From Actinomycetota bacterium (GTDB lineage: Bacteria > Actinomycetota > Acidimicrobiia > Acidimicrobiales > Ilumatobacteraceae), in NCBI GenBank assembly GCA_009703975.1, contig WLFB01000032.1:1-9504 (forward strand): a stretch of 9,504 nt of DNA. The letters run 5' to 3'. The notes under the pieces are model-generated. The model did no database searches. It saw only the letters and a list, made by a program, of their open reading frames with translations, and was not told where the DNA came from. This document shows, piece after piece, positions 6,935 to 9,504 of this stretch (position 1 is the first letter of the stretch; each line of letters starts with the position of its first letter). Both the position numbers and the translations under genes were made by a program.

Positions 6935-9097
6935 CTACTTTGACTGGACTGTTGGGATATCTGGATTACTCAAGTCAATTGAGACGATCTGCTTTGAGTC
7001 CTGGCGCCGAAGCAATACCACCAGACTTATTAGTTTATTTAGCACATCAACAGGCTCACCAAAGTTGACGAGCGTGCCAGATCTCAGAGTCATAACTAAC
7101 TGATTAGGTCCACCAGTGCCAACGTTCAGCACAAGCACCGATAACTCATCGGGTAATCCAGTTGCCAACTGTGCTGCAGCTTTATACAAAGCACCGGCGC
7201 TGTTACCCGGAGAAAGATTTGGACCAACGCCCGTGATCTGTAGATATTCAGTTGGCTGACCATCTTCAACAGCTAAAACACGTCCCTCTGCGTCAACAAT
7301 CCGAGCACGATTATCCACACCGATAAACCAAGCAACCGGAACGCGCTCTGCAATTTCGATTAGTAAACGAGACGGGAAAAATTGCCTAATGCGAACAGTC
7401 TCAACCCAAGGGTCGTCTTCAAGTCGACTTGCTGCCTCACGAGTATCAACTGTTAGTAAAGGTTTACCAAGGAGTGACTGCTCAACGGAGTTCAATAGAT
7501 CTTTGTTCATATATTTTGAACCTTCAATCTCTACCTCACGCACAGCAATAATCGGTGACGCCAAGACGATGAGCACTAACGAAATGACACCAAAAACGGC
7601 AGAGCCGGTTATCAAAAACTTGGTTCTTTTTCGCATTGACCTCTTGAACGACACTTCGCGCTCAACATCTGCCGCTGTGTCATCGATAATTACAAAAGTC
7701 GCCGAAGTCGGAGCAATGTTTACTGTCTCAGTTTGAGCATCAATCGGAAACGTGCTGTCAGTTGGTAACCGTAATTCTTCGTCAACAATCACAACTCGCT
7801 TAGGGTTGTCAGAATCAGGTACGACTGGTTCTGTTTTTGGTGTTTCAATAACGGCGGGCACATCTGCATCTAGAAAACTCGTTGAATCTTTGACAATTGG
7901 CTCAAATTTGTCGTCAAGTTCGTATTCGACAACATGCATGTCTTGTTTTGGACCTCTAAAAATACTGATCGGAGTTGCATTGCCTTCAAATGCATCTCTC
8001 AACTCTGCGAGCACATCTTCTGAAAGTTTTTCAGAAATAACCGGAACAGGTAGCGACGAGTCAGGACTTGTAGAAACCCCGAATGCTGCATCTAGTTGCG
8101 AGTTCGAGTTCGACGGCTTAAGGATTTGTGCACCTGCTTCAGAACTCACTGCTGTCGGAAAACCAACTAAACGAATCTCGCTGCGAAGATCAATGCCATG
8201 TGCTTCGCTTACGCGCTGGCGAATAAACGTCATCAACTCGACAACATCGTCTGCGCTTCCACCTTCGTCAGATTGAATAAAGTTGGCGTGCTTGTCTGAG
8301 ACACACGCTGAGCGAATTCGGTACCCGCGCAATCCGAGTTCGTCTATCAATTCGCCTGCAGACGTAACTCCTGCTACTGGGTTAACAAAAACCGAACCAG
8401 CATTTTGCCCACCAGGTTGATTTTCTCGGCGCCATTTGACTATCTCAGACAATCTCGACTGGCCGACAATCGTGTCGCCCCAACTCAGCCGCAAAGTTGC
8501 AGACAATACGACATGATCGTCGGTTAAATCTGATCCGCGAAATCGTAAACCCAAATCAGCAGCGGAAACATTTGCTTCAATTCCGTGCTCAAGGTGAAAT
8601 AATCTAACGCTCAGCAATGAGGCGATCATGTCGGCGCCGTGACCACCCGCGTTCATTCTTACTGCCCCACCTATTGCACCAGGTACTCCAACTGCCCACT
8701 CGAGCCCAGTCAAACCATGGTGAACACTTTGACGCGCCAGCACGGGAAGAGGCGCCATCGCCCCAGCAATCACGATTGGAGAACCACCTACGGTCGGAAG
8801 ATTTATCAATTCGGCGAATGGTCCAAGAGTGACCGCAATGCCACGGAAGCCTCGGTCGCTGACCAACATGTTGCTACCACGGCCGATCACGACGACTGGA
8901 ACCTTGACTTTAGACAGCGCTCGCGACAGCGAATGCAGATCTTCAACTGTCAACACTCGCATAAATAACGATGCTGCACCACCAACTCTGTAAGTCGTGT
9001 ACTGCGCGAGTGGTTCGTTTTGGGTTACGCGATCTCCTAATAGCGATGCGATTCGCGATAAATCTTTATCATTGACGTGCGTAATGTCGGTGATCAC
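6935..9097 (-). CDS. murB/ftsQ: MurB-FtsQ fusion: UDP-MurNAc dehydrogenase joined to divisome protein FtsQ
   Basis: One uninterrupted 720-codon frame. Residues about 20-313 are MurB, the FAD enzyme that reduces UDP-GlcNAc-enolpyruvate to UDP-MurNAc: YTTYRVGG (33-40), VVIGRGSNMLVSD (69-81), GLEWAVGVPGAIGGAVRMNAG (131-151), LRFRGSDL, GSVFVNP with the catalytic Ser (S235), GYRIRSACVSDKHANFI and the C-terminal Glu in SEIRLVGF (E307). Residues about 314-480 are an acidic Pro/Ser/Thr/Val-rich linker with no recognised domain. SMRKRTK (487-493) precedes one membrane segment (494-517). Then come the POTRA domain (518-588, AVREVEIEGSKYMNKDLL to PSRLLIEIAERVPVAWF) and the FtsQ beta domain (589-720). 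The topology is consistent: MurB inside, FtsQ outside. The GTG start (9097-9095) overlaps the murC TGA as GTGA. MurB and FtsQ are normally separate proteins. An assembly error is unlikely, because the linker stays open for about 170 codons. Confidence 0.93.
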   Translation of the reverse strand: MITDITHVNDKDLSRIASLLGDRVTQNEPLAQYTTYRVGGAASLFMRVLTVEDLHSLSRALSKVKVPVVVIGRGSNMLVSDRGFRGIAVTLGPFAELINLPTVGGSPIVIAGAMAPLPVLARQSVHHGLTGLEWAVGVPGAIGGAVRMNAGGHGADMIASLLSVRLFHLEHGIEANVSAADLGLRFRGSDLTDDHVVLSATLRLSWGDTIVGQSRLSEIVKWRRENQPGGQNAGSVFVNPVAGVTSAGELIDELGLRGYRIRSACVSDKHANFIQSDEGGSADDVVELMTFIRQRVSEAHGIDLRSEIRLVGFPTAVSSEAGAQILKPSNSNSQLDAAFGVSTSPDSSLPVPVISEKLSEDVLAELRDAFEGNATPISIFRGPKQDMHVVEYELDDKFEPIVKDSTSFLDADVPAVIETPKTEPVVPDSDNPKRVVIVDEELRLPTDSTFPIDAQTETVNIAPTSATFVIIDDTAADVEREVSFKRSMRKRTKFLITGSAVFGVISLVLIVLASPIIAVREVEIEGSKYMNKDLLNSVEQSLLGKPLLTVDTREAASRLEDDPWVETVRIRQFFPSRLLIEIAERVPVAWFIGVDNRARIVDAEGRVLAVEDGQPTEYLQITGVGPNLSPGNSAGALYKAAAQLATGLPDELSVLVLNVGTGGPNQLVMTLRSGTLVNFGEPVDVLNKLISLVVLLRRQDSKQIVSIDLSNPDIPTVQSK

Positions 9098-9504
9098 TGG
9101 CTGGTCAACTTTCGCGAAATTAGTTCTGAAGGGAGCATGGCGATGTCACCACACCCCATTGAAATGCAAAGATCTCCAGACTTGAGCTCACCATCTAGAA
9201 ATTCTATGAGATCACTACGTTTTGGTTGGTATATCACTTTCAGATTTGGATGTGCAGAACGGATTGCGTTAACGACCAACTCGCCAGTGACCCCAGCGAT
9301 TGCTGCTGTACCCGAAGCATAAATATCTGTGACAACTACCAAATCAGCATCACTGAATGAGTTGGCGTAGAGGTGCGAAATCACCGACATTCGATTGAAA
9401 CGATTTGGTTGAAACACTGCGACGACTCGCGACCACGAATCAGATTTATCTCGTGCGCCGGCCAGCACAGCTGAAATCTCATTAGGTAAATGGGCATAAT
9501 CGTC
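9094..9504 (-). CDS. murC: UDP-N-acetylmuramate--L-alanine ligase, C-terminal part
   Basis: The last 136 codons of murC; the start lies beyond the window. MurC adds L-alanine to UDP-MurNAc, the step straight after MurB, using ATP in the cytoplasm. The fragment opens with DDYAHLPNEI, the Mur-ligase C-terminal-domain DDYAHxP motif, followed by RVVAVFQPNRFNR (MurC usually has FQPHRYxR), DADLVVVTDIYASG and the closing GDLCISMGCGDIAML. The stop TGA (9096-9094) overlaps the GTG start of murB-ftsQ by four bases, so the two consecutive pathway enzymes are translationally coupled. No damage is visible in the part seen. Confidence 0.95.
   Translation of the reverse strand, partial: DDYAHLPNEISAVLAGARDKSDSWSRVVAVFQPNRFNRMSVISHLYANSFSDADLVVVTDIYASGTAAIAGVTGELVVNAIRSAHPNLKVIYQPKRSDLIEFLDGELKSGDLCISMGCGDIAMLPSELISRKLTSQ

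Noticed and set aside
7655..8155. MurB-FtsQ fusion caused by a missed stop or frameshift
   Set aside because: The linker stays open in one frame for about 170 codons, and both domains lie in that frame without any shift. A simple sequencing error would not produce this.

Overview
The window is a compact block of cell-wall, division and translation genes, all on the minus strand, so transcription runs from high to low coordinates. Gene content and order (murC, murB-ftsQ, ftsZ, yggS, sepF, yggT, ileS, then a TraR/DksA-type gene) are those of the division (dcw) cluster of Actinomycetota. murC, murB and ftsQ sitting together directly before ftsZ, use of SepF, and an eukaryote-like IleRS point most towards the class Acidimicrobiia. 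That class assignment is inference. Two lines counted by hand gave 43% and 45% G+C, and intergenic gaps are short, which fits a streamlined, possibly aquatic, lineage.

In transcription order: (1) the end of murC (9504-9094); (2) a 720-codon gene joining a complete MurB to a complete FtsQ (9097-6935), overlapping murC by four bases; (3) a 138-base gap with an AT-rich near-palindrome and a plausible promoter; (4) ftsZ (6796-5684); (5) yggS, a PLP-binding protein (5676-4981); (6) sepF (4928-4347); (7) yggT (4325-4074); (8) ileS (4066-980); (9) a 102-base leader; (10) the first 292 codons of a TraR/DksA-like protein (877-1), which runs off the window. No RNA gene, mobile element or CRISPR array was seen, and the plus strand carries no convincing gene.

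The genes fit one programme. MurB and MurC make and extend UDP-MurNAc for peptidoglycan. FtsQ, FtsZ and SepF build the divisome, with SepF as the likely membrane anchor for FtsZ. YggT is a small membrane protein that commonly accompanies them. YggS handles PLP homeostasis and IleRS charges tRNA-Ile. The last gene is a probable RNA-polymerase-associated regulator.

Two things stand out. The DksA-like protein has a long N-terminal extension of 17 uninterrupted hexapeptide repeats, K-K-K-L-(E/D)-L. The MurB-FtsQ fusion physically couples a cytoplasmic peptidoglycan-precursor enzyme to a membrane divisome protein through a long acidic linker. Also notable are the absence of pgeF and divIVA from places where actinobacterial relatives often have them, and the rarity of Shine-Dalgarno sequences except before the DksA-like gene.
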